Origin: Hippopus hippopus
Lineage: Eukaryota; Mollusca; Bivalvia; Cardiida; Cardiidae
Length of the DNA stretch: 64,000 nt
Reading direction: 5' to 3'
NCBI GenBank assembly: GCA_946811185.2
Contig: OX328099.1
Coordinates: 72,854,714 to 72,918,713, forward strand
The position numbers and the translations under genes were made by a program. The notes beneath the pieces are model-generated. The model made no database searches. It worked only from the letters and a program-made list of their open reading frames with translations, and was not told where the DNA came from. Positions 11,745 to 22,984 of the stretch are shown here, in pieces; the first letter of the stretch is position 1; each line of letters opens with the position of its first letter.

Positions 11745-11960
11745 CTGTTTACCACAAAATCACACGTTTTAACAACCCCAACAGAAGAGGCTTTTTAAAA
11801 CACTTTGGGAAAAGGAGAAAATGCTGGTAACCAGTATTTTCTCCTTTTCCCACAATGTTTTCTACACATTCAAAGACAAATTTAATCATTTTAGCCACAA
11901 ATTGTTGCCTGTAAATGTTTGTATTTGGACAAGTTCAAAATATTGTCGTTCAGTAAAGAG
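11745..11960 (+). mobile_element. M1 MITE with TTAA flanks
   Basis: TTAA at 11741 and 11961. The hairpin is intact except for CCAGTATT. Confidence 0.85.
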
Positions 11961-12070
11961 TTAAAACTTGGAGATAGTTGGCTGAAGGGTTTAATATTGT
12001 ATTTTCAAAATTTGTCATGATTTTCTGGAATAGAAGAATGATTGCATCTACACAAAAACAGCTGCAAATT

Positions 12071-12292
12071 AGGCCTATCAAAAAAATATCTGTGTTTAGG
12101 GTTTCCCAACCCTACCTAGAAAATGCTGCCGACCCTAAACTTTTTATGCTACAATTGAAAAAAAAAAAATCTGTCTGGTATGATTTTGGTACATGGTCCA
12201 TGTAAAAAATTTCTGGAAAAAAAAGATCTCGACATACCCTACCTACAGCATCTCGAACCGAAACCTTAAACACAGATTTTTTTTGTCAGGCC
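12071..12292. mobile_element. Palindromic MITE with about 33-bp inverted ends
   Basis: The left AGGCCTATCAAAAAAATATC and CTGTGTTTAGGGTTTC mirror the right GAAACCTTAAACACAGATTT and TGTCAGGCC. The inner halves also pair loosely (ACCCTACCTAGAAAATGC and ACCCTACCTACAGCATC). Unrelated to M1-M4. Confidence 0.75.
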
Positions 12293-12640
12293 ATATCTCA
12301 TGAGAAAGACAATCCACTAAATCAGTAGAACCTGCACTAACATGAGTGCATACAACTTCAAAAAAATCTTGATAAGTCATGACAGAAAACTTGGAAATTA
12401 GTTTCCTCAAGTGGTCTTCCCCGCCTCCAGTAATGCACTGATTACTCCCCTTTTAGTCACTTCCTACCAGCTGGATTTTGGAAAGTCATATAACAAACAC
12501 GATTCATGTTAAATGATCATCATGACCATCAAGTGTCTTCTTTACTATTGCTCAATTTTCCCTGACTATGTCTTACTCTGTGTATTTGTATCAATCATTA
12601 ATACAGAAACATCTAACATTTATCTATCACTTTTCACATA
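12293..12640. other. Unassigned interval
   Basis: No gene or repeat end recognised. Confidence 0.4.
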
Positions 12641-12998
12641 AACAAGAGGGCCATGATGGCCCTGAAGTCAGTCACCTGAGCCTTTTGACCAAACATTGCC
12701 CATTTTCAATCTCTTCCCAGATTTTATGACAAACACTGTGACAAACTTTCAAAGGGTATTTGATTGAAAATGTGCCCTCTAGAGTGTACAGAAGATTTCT
12801 GTAAGATTTGACCTAGTGACCTTGTTTTTGAACCGTGACCCATTTTCAAACTTGCCTGAGATATCATCAAGACAAACATTCTGACCAAGTTTCATAAGTA
12901 TCAGACTGAAAATGTGTCCTCTAGAGCATACACAAGGCAGAACTTGATGACGCATGATGGACGCTGCAAGCTGAACACTTCATGCTCAGGTGAGCTAA
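12641..12998 (+). mobile_element. Pearl-like element F
   Basis: Head AACAAGAGGGCCATGATGGC, body with CTAGTGACCTTGTTTTTGA and a TCTAGAG motif at 12778 and 12920. The tail is GATGACGCATGATGGACGC and a CTCAGGTGAGCTAAAA end. It has the same head and tail design as A1 but a different core. Confidence 0.7.
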
Positions 12999-13279
12999 AA
13001 AGCTTATACTGTAGGACTTGATTGTAACTTTTAGAAGTTATCTCATCACTTCTTGAAAATGTCATTTGCAGAAGAACTTGTTCTCTATTTGATGTTATCA
13101 ATTTTATTTCTATAGCCATCATTATCATCATCATCTTTACTATGAGTTCTATCAGTAACAATCATAAAATTATCTCAAATAACATTTTATTAGCCGAGCA
13201 AGAAAATAATTTGTTATCGAAAATAACGGTATGAAAATTTTGTTTCTTTGTATTGGAGTTTGACACTGTTTTAACAGTT

Positions 13280-13494
13280 TAAGTCATATCAGGACAGGTC
13301 ACTTCACCTACCCATATATTTCCTGGCTTTCTCACACCAGTACTGACACAACTTTCTTTCCAAGCCACTGACTACTTTCTCACATTCATCAGAGGTGAGT
13401 AGCAAAAGATCAGAAAGAAAGCTTGCTGCCGGGTATCCAGCCAGCAACCACCAATTCACAAGTCAGATATGCTAACCACTGAGTTACCTGGCCA
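13280..13494 (-). mobile_element. S2 SINE
   Basis: On the minus strand: tRNA-like GGTAACTCAGTGGTTAGCA, then ATCTGACTTGTGAATTGGTG and a body with AAAGTAGTCAGTGGCTTGG, ending near TGACTTAAACTGTTAA. Confidence 0.75.
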
Positions 13495-13716
13495 GGTAAA
13501 GGCATGTAAAGTTTATCTCTGAAACCTATTTTTTGACTAAACCAGTGGAAATATCTTAACAAACCATTTGCAGTACATACTCACAACATAGGTTTTAGAC
13601 TTAAGCAATGATGCAGCCACATAGCCAGTTCTCTGTATTAGACTGGAATCCAACAAGTATGGAAAATCTGTGTGACTCGGGGATTTATTCAAGATTTATT
13701 AAAGCACCTGTCACAG

Positions 13717-13894
13717 TTATTCTAGATCAAGATCAGACTGTACAAAACATGCAGTATGATCTTTGATCTACACCGTCCGCTTATCTGAAACACTGAAGAC
13801 AAAAAAAAACCAAGATATAGCAGTAATCAGGATCCTATTTCTGGACTCAAAATGTTTGTTTTGGGTTTATCCGGCACTCTAACAGGTAACTAGT
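13717..13894 (+). mobile_element. M2b MITE, partial
   Basis: TAGATCAAGATCAGACTGT and its partner, then CCAAGATATAGCAGTAATCA and a CGGCACTCTAACAGG right end as in the copy at 25227. Confidence 0.65.
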
Positions 13895-13961
13895 TACAAG
13901 ACGACAAAAGTTTAGACATAAGTCATAACTATAGTTATAATATAATCATAATTAAACAAAT

Positions 13962-14112
13962 CTGCAGGTGTCAAATTACATGTAGCTAAAATGATGGATT
14001 TTTTCTTAGAAATGATTAAAAACATTGTAGAAAAAGGAGAAAATGCTAGTAAACTGGTTAAAAGACCTTTTTCATCATGGTCTTTAAATTAAAAGGTTGT
14101 TTGGTAATGGGT
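13962..14112 (-). mobile_element. M1 MITE, partial
   Basis: GTAGCTAAAATGATGG, half of the hairpin, TTGTTTGGTAATGGGTTA. Confidence 0.65.
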
Positions 14113-14253
14113 TATCTACCCTTTACGACAAAGACTCATCTAAATTCAAAACAGCTGCAGAGGACAAATTAAATGTGGTTCAAATGACGTGAAAGAGGGC
14201 AGAAAACATTGTGGGAGAAGGAGACTTGCTGGTTGCCATCTTCCTCAAGGTTG
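14113..14253 (-). mobile_element. M1 deletion derivative
   Basis: Left half with CAAATTAAATGTGGTTCAAA and hairpin left arm; the right hairpin arm is missing. It ends TCCTCAAGGTTG. Confidence 0.65.
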
Positions 14254-14257
14254 TTAA

Positions 14258-14487
14258 CTCTTCACCACACGATCCCGACTATTAACGACCCTGAGAGGAG
14301 CCATTTGAAAAAATTGTGGGAAAAAGAGAAAATGCTGGTTACCAGCATTTTCTCTTTTTCCCACAATGTTTTCTACCCTTTCTAAAACAAATTTCACTTT
14401 TTCAGTCACATTTAACTTGTCGTCTGCAAATGCTTTCAATTTCGACTTGTTCAAATTTTTGTCGTTTGGGGTTGTGTGGTAAAATGA
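14258..14487 (+). mobile_element. M1 MITE with compensated hairpin
   Basis: TTAA at 14254. Hairpin arms GGGAAAAAGAG and CTCTTTTTCCC carry matched changes (family form GGGAAAAGGAG and CTCCTTTTCCC). The central base is T. Confidence 0.88.
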
Positions 14488-14629
14488 TAAATACTTACTG
14501 ATCTCCATTGTCTTTTAAATGCCCAGAATACTGTGTGTTACTTTGTGCTTCATTGCTTGTTCAAATCAAAAAGACCTGAAAATAGAAGACACTTTTGCTT
14601 CCACAAACAACGTTACAACATTCATATCA

Positions 14630-15110
14630 CAGCCACAGCTCAATTATTAATGGGTGACCTGGGTTTCATCAGTACTAAGACAAGGTTCTTGAGTGGCTTG
14701 CCCAATGACTCTTCCACAAAAAAAATGATCAGCGTTTTACATGAGGATGAAACCTGGTGCCTCTGTATTTCCCCAGCTCAGCCAGTTTCTTTCCAAGGAT
14801 TGATGATATTCCTTTCTCACCACAGATCATTGTTTCAGCAATGGTTATGTGGGAAAGCAGCCAATAGCTTGGAAAGAATATTGTGTGGAGCACTGGTAAA
14901 AGAAAGTCAATCAATTTGCAATGCTTTCAAAAACTGATTCAATCATAAAAAGTACAGTATTTCAACCATCATGGAGACAGCTCACTATTTCATGCCATTC
15001 ATAGGTCTCACCAGAACTCAGCTAGTGCTCTGTAGTGTCTTGCCCAAGGATACCCCAACACAACCTGCACCACTAGCTGGGGTCAAAACTGTAAGTCCAA
15101 CATCAAAAGC
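14630..15110. repeat. Cluster of S1 SINE fragments
   Basis: GAGTGGCTTGCCCAATGACTC at 14693, GGTTATGTGGGAAAGCAGCC at 14839 and TAGTGTCTTGCCCAAGGATA at 15032 are S1 body blocks in both orientations. The ORFs here arise from them. Confidence 0.55.
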
Positions 15111-15307
15111 TGATGCAATAAAAGAAACATGTAGGTAAATGTATGGTTGTAAAACATTTGGGTCTGCTTTTGTGAGATATAATCATACCAAGTGCTGCTA
15201 TATTTATATAAATAACACAGTTTTCTGTTTCAAAATAAACAATATTTCAGCATTCAAATTACAAAATATAACATCTGGACCAAACACAAGTGTTTCAGAC
15301 ATGTTAA

Positions 15308-15470
15308 CCCTCAGGCTGCTAATGCGACTCAAGGAGCTTGTAAGGACAGTGTAGATCAAGATCAGACTGCATAGAATGTGCAGTCTGTTCTTGAATCTAC
15401 ACTGTCTGTTAAGGCAATACTTTCCCCCAACAAATAACTACAACTATCAACTGGAAAATACCGATTATGA
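15308..15470 (+). mobile_element. M2 MITE, right end lost
   Basis: TTAA at 15304, CCCTCAGGCTGCTAATGCG, intact central inverted repeat, then GACTGCATAGAATGTGCAGT. The right terminus is absent. Confidence 0.75.
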
Positions 15471-15579
15471 GAATTTCAGCATCTTAAAGTATTTTTCATG
15501 TACCGGTAACTCACAAAATTCTTACCATAAAATACCTTATGTTGTTCTAAGGAATCAATCAAATTTAGAATATAGCACT

Positions 15580-15660
15580 GGACAGTGTAGATCTGAGATC
15601 AGACTGCACAGAATGTGATTTTAATCTACACTGTCCACAAAAGCTTCTGGTGTCGTCCAC
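15580..15660 (-). repeat. M2 centre fragment
   Basis: GGACAGTGTAGATCTGAGATC and ATCTACACTGTCCACAAAAG without termini. Confidence 0.6.
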
Positions 15661-15910
15661 GGTATGGAAGAGTAACAGGAGGATATGAGGCAAGGGAGAT
15701 AACCACACCACACAGTGTCAAAAATCTCACCTGAGGACTGAACACGAAATGGATACTATACATAATACATTTGAGATAATTTGGATCAGAATATCTACCA
15801 CATTATTTCATAATGTAGATTCAAGATAAGACTGCAAGTTTTGTGGTGTCCAATCTTGATCTACAAAGTCATCAAAAACAACTGACATACTGGTCTTCAT
15901 ACAAGTTTAA

Positions 15911-16114
15911 CCCATAGACTGCTAAGCACGACTCACTGACCTTTTGCAGACAGTGTAGATCAAGATCAGACTGCCTAGAACGAGCAGTCTGATCTTGGAT
16001 CTACACTGTCCAGTAAGGACATCTATTTCCTCCAAAAATTCCTGTGAAATAGGAAAATTTGGGATTTTACTATGGGCTTGAAAGTTTTATTTCTTTTATT
16101 TAGTAGGATAAGGG
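15911..16114 (+). mobile_element. M2 MITE with TTAA flanks
   Basis: TTAA at 15907 and 16115. CCCATAGACTGCTAAGCACG at the left, TTTAGTAGGATAAGGG at the right. Complete. Confidence 0.9.
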
Positions 16115-16129
16115 TTAAATTGAATGGAC

Positions 16130-16340
16130 ATGCCTTTTGAAGCTAGTGCTGCATCAGTGCTGAGAAAGTTCTTATTCAACAATAAATTTGGTCTAATGTT
16201 GCAATTTGTATTTAAAAGTACAAAACACTGTGGCATAAGGACAAGATGTTGGTTACCAGCATTTTCTCCTATTCCCACACTGTTTCAAAATCCAATTTCC
16301 CTACAGTCATTGAATCATGGGATTGTGTAGCAAATGGGTA
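16130..16340 (-). mobile_element. M1 MITE, diverged
   Basis: Hairpin GATGTTGGTTACCAGCATT, then GATTGTGTAGCAAATGGG. Confidence 0.65.
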
Positions 16341-16832
16341 GAAACATCCACTGATTTGAATAAACTGATAATTTAAACTTCTTCATTTGTCATAGTAAAA
16401 TCATCCCAGTTTTCCTGTGATTTTATTCAATAAGCAATTGGTGGTACAAGAGGACCTTTACTGCCTTAAATTGCTCACCTGAGATCAATACAAAGTAGGA
16501 ATTGGAATATTTTATACTAATATTATAATTTAGAGAGGCAGCCAGTGTAAAACACTGCAGGTTAGAAAATTGTACATTCCAAAACCTTTTGCTTTCAAAA
16601 ACACGTGGAAAAACGAGCATTTGCTTGTGTGAGCATGTGAAAGCTCAACTTGTGACTTAAAAGTATGACCTTGACCTTAAATCTTCTTCAACAAATAAAT
16701 CAAAGACACTTCTAGTTCTCAAGGAGAACAATAATGCCAAACTGTCTTTATTTGTGTAAAATTGTGGCTTGTCAGTGACAAAACTGAACAAGGCTTTTCT
16801 AAGATATGATAAAAGCGTCTGCAAAACATGGT

Positions 16833-17043
16833 CAATCCTTTACCATACAATCTGGACTTTTAACAACCCTGAGAAGGATTGCCTTGAAATGATTGTAGGA
16901 AAAAGAGAAAAATAGTAGCTACAAGCTCTTTTCCCATACTGTTTTTAACCTTCCAAAAATAAATTTCAATTTTCAAGTCACACTGTTGTCTGCAAATGTT
17001 TTCATTTTGGACCAGTTTAAAATTTGGTCATGTGGTTAGGACT
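16833..17043 (+). mobile_element. M1 MITE, hairpin decayed
   Basis: CCTTTACCATACAATCTGG at the left, TTGTCTGCAAATGTTTTCA near the right. The central pairing is largely lost. Confidence 0.7.
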
Positions 17044-17044
17044 T

Positions 17045-17254
17045 TACCTATTACCAAACAATCCCATGTTTAAACAGCCCAGAGGAAAAAAGGCTTTTGA
17101 AAACATTGTGGGAAAAGGTCAGCATTTTCTCCTTTTCCCACAACGCTTTCTACCGAATCAAAAACACATACCATCATTCAAGCCAAGTTTAATTTGTATT
17201 CTGCAAATATTTTCAAGTTGGATGAGTCCAAAATTTTGTCATTTTGTGTAGGGT
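17045..17254 (+). mobile_element. M1 MITE
   Basis: TATTACCAAACAATCCCATG at the left. The hairpin is shortened to GGAAAAGGTCAGCATTTTCT. TTTTGTGTAGGGTTAAA at the right. Confidence 0.72.
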
Positions 17255-18145
17255 TAAACTAAGTCTAAGCATATTTAAGTTTACATTGACTGAGAAACAA
17301 GTTCTTCCAACTTATACTAATCTCTCTTGATTCTGCTTCCAGGAAACCACACCAGTACCTACACTGATGAACTGTTCCAAAGTTGACACCTGCTGCTGGG
17401 CACTGAACTTTGGACCTCAAGGTTGCAAGGCTGACACTCTACCTCACTACCATGGACACCACATGAGGATTATGGGTTGTGGAAACATGATAAGAAATAT
17501 GGTGGTAAAACAAAGATTTATAAAGCATTATAATGTCTCTCTAATATCCATTCCATAGAGGAACCAAAATGAAAAAGTGTAAAAAACGTGATGATAGATG
17601 AAATGAGATTGACATGAACAGGTTTTCTCTGAGAAAAATCCTCCTTTCATGGACCATTTAAACAAATATGTGCAAATGTTTCCTTATGTTTGCTTATATC
17701 TATTAATCTTCAATAAACCTCAAGTCTGGAATTTCCATTCAAAAGTAAACTTCTCCCAAACATCCAATCTTTACCAAGACCACAATAATTTGAGTGATTC
17801 CTTAACATAATACACCAACTTACTATGGCAGTTCATCTTTGAAAATATGAGGAAAAAAGAAGCTTTGTAGCATAGGTAATCGCTGCTGCATGCAACCCTG
17901 TTTTCAAACCCTTTAATTATGTAACAAACTTGAAATTCTTTGTAAAAAGCCAGTAAATTTTGAAACTTGGACAGTAGAAGTTGGTAGAGGCACAACCAAA
18001 ACTGGAAATGACTGAAAGGCTTGAAGCAATACTTACTGCTGATAGGCCAAGGGCAGTTTTGTTTACACAAGGATAAAATTTATTGAAAAAAAATTAATAA
18101 TGGACTCAAATTATTGAAAGTACGTCCTTTAGAAGTATTTTGTTG
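17255..18145. other. Unassigned interval
   Basis: Holds a 99-codon minus-strand ORF (17771-18070) rich in Phe, Leu and Cys. It has no recognised domain and no clear splice frame, so I do not call it a gene. Confidence 0.4.
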
Positions 18146-18410
18146 TTCATTTGGTGGTCAATGCTATTTTCAACATTATTTCAATTATAATGCAGCAGCC
18201 ACCAGTACATACTATTATGTCTGTAGTTTCCTGGATTTTCTTAAAAAGTGCTAAGCACAACTTCCTTTCTGAGCTACTGACTGTTTCCCAAGTGAACATG
18301 GTCAAAGCAATGCTCAGCAGTGAGAGAGGAACAAATATCATCACAATGACTATCATCAATTCTTTGAAAGAATTTGCCTGGGCTGAGAATTGAACCAACC
18401 ATCCCTGTAT
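18146..18410 (-). mobile_element. S1 SINE, diverged
   Basis: ATTTTCAACATTATTTCAAT marks the S1 3' end; GAGAATTGAACCAACCATCC is the remnant of box B. Confidence 0.72.
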
Positions 18411-18742
18411 ACTGGAAAGTTTGAACCTTTATGGAAGAAAATCCTGGTAATCATCATTTTCTCCTGTTCCAACAATATTCAAGGTCAAATCCCATACTTT
18501 GAGATAATTTTAGTTTGAAGACTACAACTGCATTCAATTTTAACTATCATAAAGTGCTTAAACATACATCTTCACTCGTTTTCATCCAATTTCTTAACCG
18601 TTTTTCTTTATTTTATGAAACTATAATCACTTGTATCTTCATGCCAAGTATTGCCCCTGATGGTTGCAAGGTTGCACAGATTACGGCAGATAGAAAATGC
18701 ATTTCATTCTGTTGTTGCTAGCCATAGACATAACGCCTATTC

Positions 18743-18833
18743 GGCATACCTCAGATGATGGGAGCCATCAAGTTCCTCGGCTGTATCTGGTAGCTTGATA
18801 TGCACCTACACAGTACATTTCATCATCGGAAAT
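18743..18833. repeat. Imperfect hairpin
   Basis: GGCATACCTCAGATGATG pairs with CATCATCGGAAATATGCC about 60 bases away. No promoter or expression evidence. Confidence 0.35.
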
Positions 18834-19432
18834 ATGCCAGTTTACCGTTCTGAAAGTTGTAAAGCTCCTTGTAAAAAAGAAAACAATTTTCTATCGAAAT
18901 CTTTCTAACTATACTTCAGTTGACAAATAGTTCATACATTAATTTTTTAACCTGCTTTATCAATTGCGATTAAAGTTATCACCGACAGATAGATAGATGT
19001 AAATAACTTCATCAAGGTTGTTTATGTCATTGCTAAATGACTGACAGTGGCGCCGCCATGTATAAGATTACGTGACTGGCCATTCAAATGGAAACAACCG
19101 TTGTACAGACGAGGTTACATGTAGGTACGGAATCGGCCGAGTGGTGACAAGTGACATAACACCCACAGTTTCAGGTTGAAATCAAAGACAAATCCCTACA
19201 GTTTCTTTACCCCATACACCTTATATTGATTTTTTATCTATGTTTACACTGCTGACTAGATTATAAACACCATCAAGTTTTAACAGCGTTTGTTTACTCT
19301 CTGGCTGTAAAGATGTCTGTTTAAGTTATGGAACAGTAAAAAATAATTGTTTTTTAACATGTACCTATACTTAGGTCAACAAAAAATTTTGTTGTCTGGT
19401 AAAGATTAAAAAGTTCATACTTGCAGCATCTT
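18834..19432. other. Repeat-poor interval with a GC-rich motif
   Basis: Contains GGCGCCGCCATG near 19050 and a motif around 19125 (CGGAATCGGCCGAG) shared with 33265. No exon could be framed. Confidence 0.35.
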
Positions 19433-19920
19433 ACTCTTTACGGTAAGACAAAATATTAGACTTGGCCAAACTGAAAACAAATGCGGACAAAACAAGAGAA
19501 CTGCATTCGGGTGCCAACACTCTGCTGGGGTTTCTTGATTTTCAGTAAGAATTCTAAGTAAAAGAAGGGGGGCATAACTAAGTCAAAAATATGTTGATGG
19601 TTACATGCCCTTGTTGTATAGGTTCCCCTTTTGGTACTTGATAACCAAATTTGAAGCAAGTATCTTCAGTAATAACAGAGATATTACATAATGTCAAACT
19701 TTTTGCACAACGAAGAAAACAACACAGTTGACAATGCAAGGCCTAAAAACAGCCAAGCTGAAAATATGTCCCAAACTGTGGGATTTGAATAGAGAGTGGA
19801 AAACATCGTGGGAAAAATGCTGGTACGAGCATTCTACCCCTTAATTCTTTCCAACCTTTTAAAAAGCCTTCTTAATAAGGGTTGTTAAATCATTTACGCT
19901 GGAGATTATTTGGTAAAGGG
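19433..19920 (-). mobile_element. M1 MITE split by a pearl-like insertion
   Basis: The left part (19433-19490, TTTACGGTAAGACAAAATAT) and right part (19765-19920, GTGGAAAACATCGTGGGAAA to TTTGGTAAAGGG then TTAA) join into one M1. Confidence 0.8.
19491..19764 (+). mobile_element. Pearl-like element G inside M1
   Basis: Head AACAAGAGAACTGCATTCGG, then GGGGGGCATAACTAAGTC, ATCTTCAGTAATAACAGAG and the tail AACAGCCAAGCTGAAAAT. Related copies at 24718, 37791, 40555 and 54309. Confidence 0.72.
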
Positions 19921-20060
19921 TTAAAACAATTGACTGAATGGGTGTCATGGCATGGAAAATACCACCCTGTCAAGCCTGATAAATCATTACAGTTGGTGTT
20001 CAGGATCATTATCTTTCTACTCCATAAATCTGCCCAGGCAATAGCAGGGCTTTATCAACT

Positions 20061-20260
20061 TTTAGGCTGCTAAGCTCAACTTAAGAACTTTTGCTGACAA
20101 TGTAGATCAAGATTAGACTGCACAGAACATGCAGTCTGATCTTGCAGCTACACTGTGCGATAAAGAGATATTTTCTCCCAGAAATAAGTTTAAAACAGCT
20201 AACTTTGGGTTTTAACTATTGGCCTGAAAATTTCATCTAATTCATTTAGCAGCATAAGGG
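20061..20260 (+). mobile_element. M2 MITE
   Basis: TTTTAGGCTGCTAAGCTCAA at the left, TTTAGCAGCATAAGGG at the right, directly abutting the next M1. Confidence 0.85.
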
Positions 20261-20263
20261 TAA

Positions 20264-20475
20264 CCCTTTACCACACAGTCCCAAGTTCCAAGGGCCTTGA
20301 AGAAGAAGGTTTTTGAAAACATTGTGGGAAAAGGAGAAAATGCTGGTGACCAGCATTTTCTCCTTTTCCCACAATGTTTTCTACCTTTTCAAATAACATA
20401 AATTGAACTAATTCTTTTAATTGTATGTAAATATCTCTAATATGGATGAGTCTAAAATTATGTTGTCTGGTAAAG
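20264..20475 (+). mobile_element. M1 MITE
   Basis: CCTTTACCACACAGTCCC, perfect hairpin arms with centre GGTGACC, GTTGTCTGGTAAAG. Confidence 0.88.
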
Positions 20476-20513
20476 ATTTAAAGTTGACAGCACTAAATTC
20501 ATGAAATAGATTT

Positions 20514-20730
20514 TGCAAGGATTGAAAGGATTTGCAGACAATTTAAACCTGGCTTCAATAATAGAATTTGTCTTTGAAAGGGTAGGAAACATTGAAGAAA
20601 AAGGTTATCTCCTTTTCCCACAATGTTTTAATCCCAAGAAAGACATTTATAATTTTAGAAACATTTGTCGTCTGCAAATGCTTCCAATTTGGACCATTCT
20701 AAAATTTTGTCATTTGGTACAGAGTCTGAC
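20514..20730. mobile_element. Symmetrised M1 with two right-type halves
   Basis: Both halves carry the TTTGCAGACAA/TCGTCTGCAAATGC block, in opposite orientation about a short hairpin. The GGCTTTTGAAAACA half is absent. The element is a near-palindrome of one end. Confidence 0.7.
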
Positions 20731-20765
20731 TCTTATTACTGTAACTTTTTACTTAACTCTCTTAA

Positions 20766-20956
20766 CTAGGATACAAAATTTTAGACCTGTCCATATTGAA
20801 AACGTTTGCAGACGATAAAATTTGTCTGTCGAAGGGTAAAAAACATTGTGCAGTAAAAAGAAAATGCGTGTTACCAACAACATATCATTTTCCCACAATG
20901 TTTTCAAAAGTTTTCTCCATCCTGCTTGTTTCAACTCTGGGTAGTGTAGTTAAGGG
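20766..20956 (-). mobile_element. M1 MITE
   Basis: TTAA at 20762 and 20957; ATACAAAATTTTAGACCTGT and GTTTTCAAAAGTTTTCTCC. The hairpin has many mismatches. Confidence 0.75.
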
Positions 20957-21186
20957 TTAATACTTAAACTGTTTAACCCTTTAAAAAAATGAATCTGAAA
21001 ATTTCAGTCACACATTCTTGCAGTCTGATCTTGATATGCACTGCCTGAAAATCCACCTTATCATAAAAGTAAGAAAAACATATATGGCAAAACTTTTTTT
21101 CAGAGCTAAATGTATCTTTCTTGAATAGGGTGAATTTGGGCAGAGCATTTACTGCAAATTTTAGCTGATAGAAAATGAATATATTA

Positions 21187-22322
21187 AACAAGAGGGCCAT
21201 GATGGCCCTGTATCGCTCCACTGGCTATTAAGTAAAAACACTACAAGCCAAACATTACAATATTCAGCAAATTGATTTCAAACACGAGGACATGCAAACA
21301 TTTTTCTATCTAATCCTACGAGAAAGTTGTGATCCATGGGCAAAGCCAATTTTGATCGCAAAGCTATAATTATTTGAATCCTGGTGGAGGTCCACAATAT
21401 AAAGCTCCATACCAAATAATTCAGTTCTTGAATGTTATAAACAAGAAGATTTTCAAATTTTTCTCAATTTGGGCACCCTTGATAGAGACCCCCTAGATAA
21501 AGCTAAATGCAAAATTTGATAGCCCTAGCCCTTATAGCTAGATGCGAAAGATTTTCCTATATGAGCCCGCCCATGTAAAACATGTTACCCCCCGAAGCGA
21601 AGTCAAATTTGACCCTCGGCTATAATTTGGACACCCTTGGTACAGGTCCACTAGATAAAGCTACATGCCAAATTTGGTCGCCCTAGGCCCCATGGCTAGG
21701 TCAAAGAAGAATTTTAAAGTTCTCCCTATATAAGCCCATGTAAAACTTGTTATATAAGCATATGTAAAACTTGTTACCCCTGGGCAGGGCCTAATTTGAC
21801 CCCAGGGCTATAACTTGAACAATCTTGGCAGAGGTCCACTAGATAAAGCTACATGCCAAATTTGGTAGCTCTAGGCCCTATGGCTAGGTAGAAGAGGAAT
21901 TTTAAAGTTCTCCCTAAATAAGCCCATGTATAACTTGTAACCCCCGGGGCGGGGCCAATTTTGACCCCAGGGCTATAAATTGAAGAAACTTGGTAGAGGT
22001 CCACTAGATAAAGCTACATGCCAAATTTGGTAGCCCTTGGCCTTACGGTTTCAGACAAGAAGATTTTCAAAGATTTTCAAAATTTTTCAGTTTTGTTGCC
22101 ATGGCAACCAGAGTTTTTGAAGGAATTAAATTCTTTCAAGAAATTCTGAAGAGGACCATGGCAGGATCATTTCTGTGAAGTTTCATCAAAATTGGATGGG
22201 TAGTTTCAGAGAAGAAGACGTTTTAAAAAAAAGTTAACGCACGGACGGACGGACGGACGGACGGACGCACGACGGACAACAGGCCATGACATAAGCCCGC
22301 TGGCCTTCGGCCAGTGGAGCTA
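21187..22322 (+). mobile_element. Pearl-like element A2
   Basis: Same head (AACAAGAGGGCCATGATGGC), cores, microsatellite and hairpin tail as A1. From 21472 to the end it matches 1105-1952 with only about ten differences seen by eye. Upstream it is shorter than A1. Probably a recent copy. Confidence 0.85.
22239..22268 (+). repeat. (ACGG)n microsatellite in A2
   Basis: ACGG units ending in GACGCACGACGG, shorter than in A1. Confidence 0.85.
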
Positions 22323-22754
22323 AAAACATATTGGAAAATATCAAGTTTGTAACAGTACTTCATTCTACACTTTACATGCAATTACTTCATTTTCGAGAAA
22401 CACTTTTTGCTCAGAAACATGTAATTAGTAATAAAATTCCCCGACAGATTGGAAATTCAATCACGCCTCTTGAATTTTATGGCAAATCTGAAGATGCACT
22501 TATTTGCTAACGCTTTTCATTATTAGTAGGATTCTGAGTCATGTATCTGAATCTACTTCCGAAATTTACAATAATACACTGCTGATCAGTAACAAATGCT
22601 GCAAGAACTGCTCACATTAAACTCTCATACATTACACAATAGAAATTTCATCAGTGTATTAATCCTTAGAATGCAAAATAAATCTTGCAGAAATGTTCAT
22701 CCCAGAAAAAGGAACCAAATGACTGCAGTTTCATTGTAGCTTTTGACTACAGTG
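22323..22754. other. Unassigned interval
   Basis: No repeat ends or exon recognised. Confidence 0.4.
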
Positions 22755-22842
22755 TTTCATCAAAGCAGGTTTTGTGCAACCTGATCTTGATCTACACAGT
22801 CCGCAGTAGGTGCATGAGTGGCGCTTAGCAGCCTAAGGGTTA
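22755..22842 (-). repeat. M2 right-end fragment
   Basis: CTGATCTTGATCTACACAGTC and GCGCTTAGCAGCCTAAGGG. Confidence 0.7.
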
Positions 22843-22984
22843 TAGGTCATACTTGGATGATGAAAATGCTGTACAAAGGACTGATAAAACTTAACAACAA
22901 CAACGCCTTAGGTTCTAGGTTTTGAAATGGACATTCCTTGTCAATACAAAAGATGCAGCTCTTTTTGTACGAATATCTAGCAAA

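Noticed and set aside
18743..18833. microRNA precursor
   Set aside because: The stem is interrupted, the loop is about 60 bases and nothing indicates expression.
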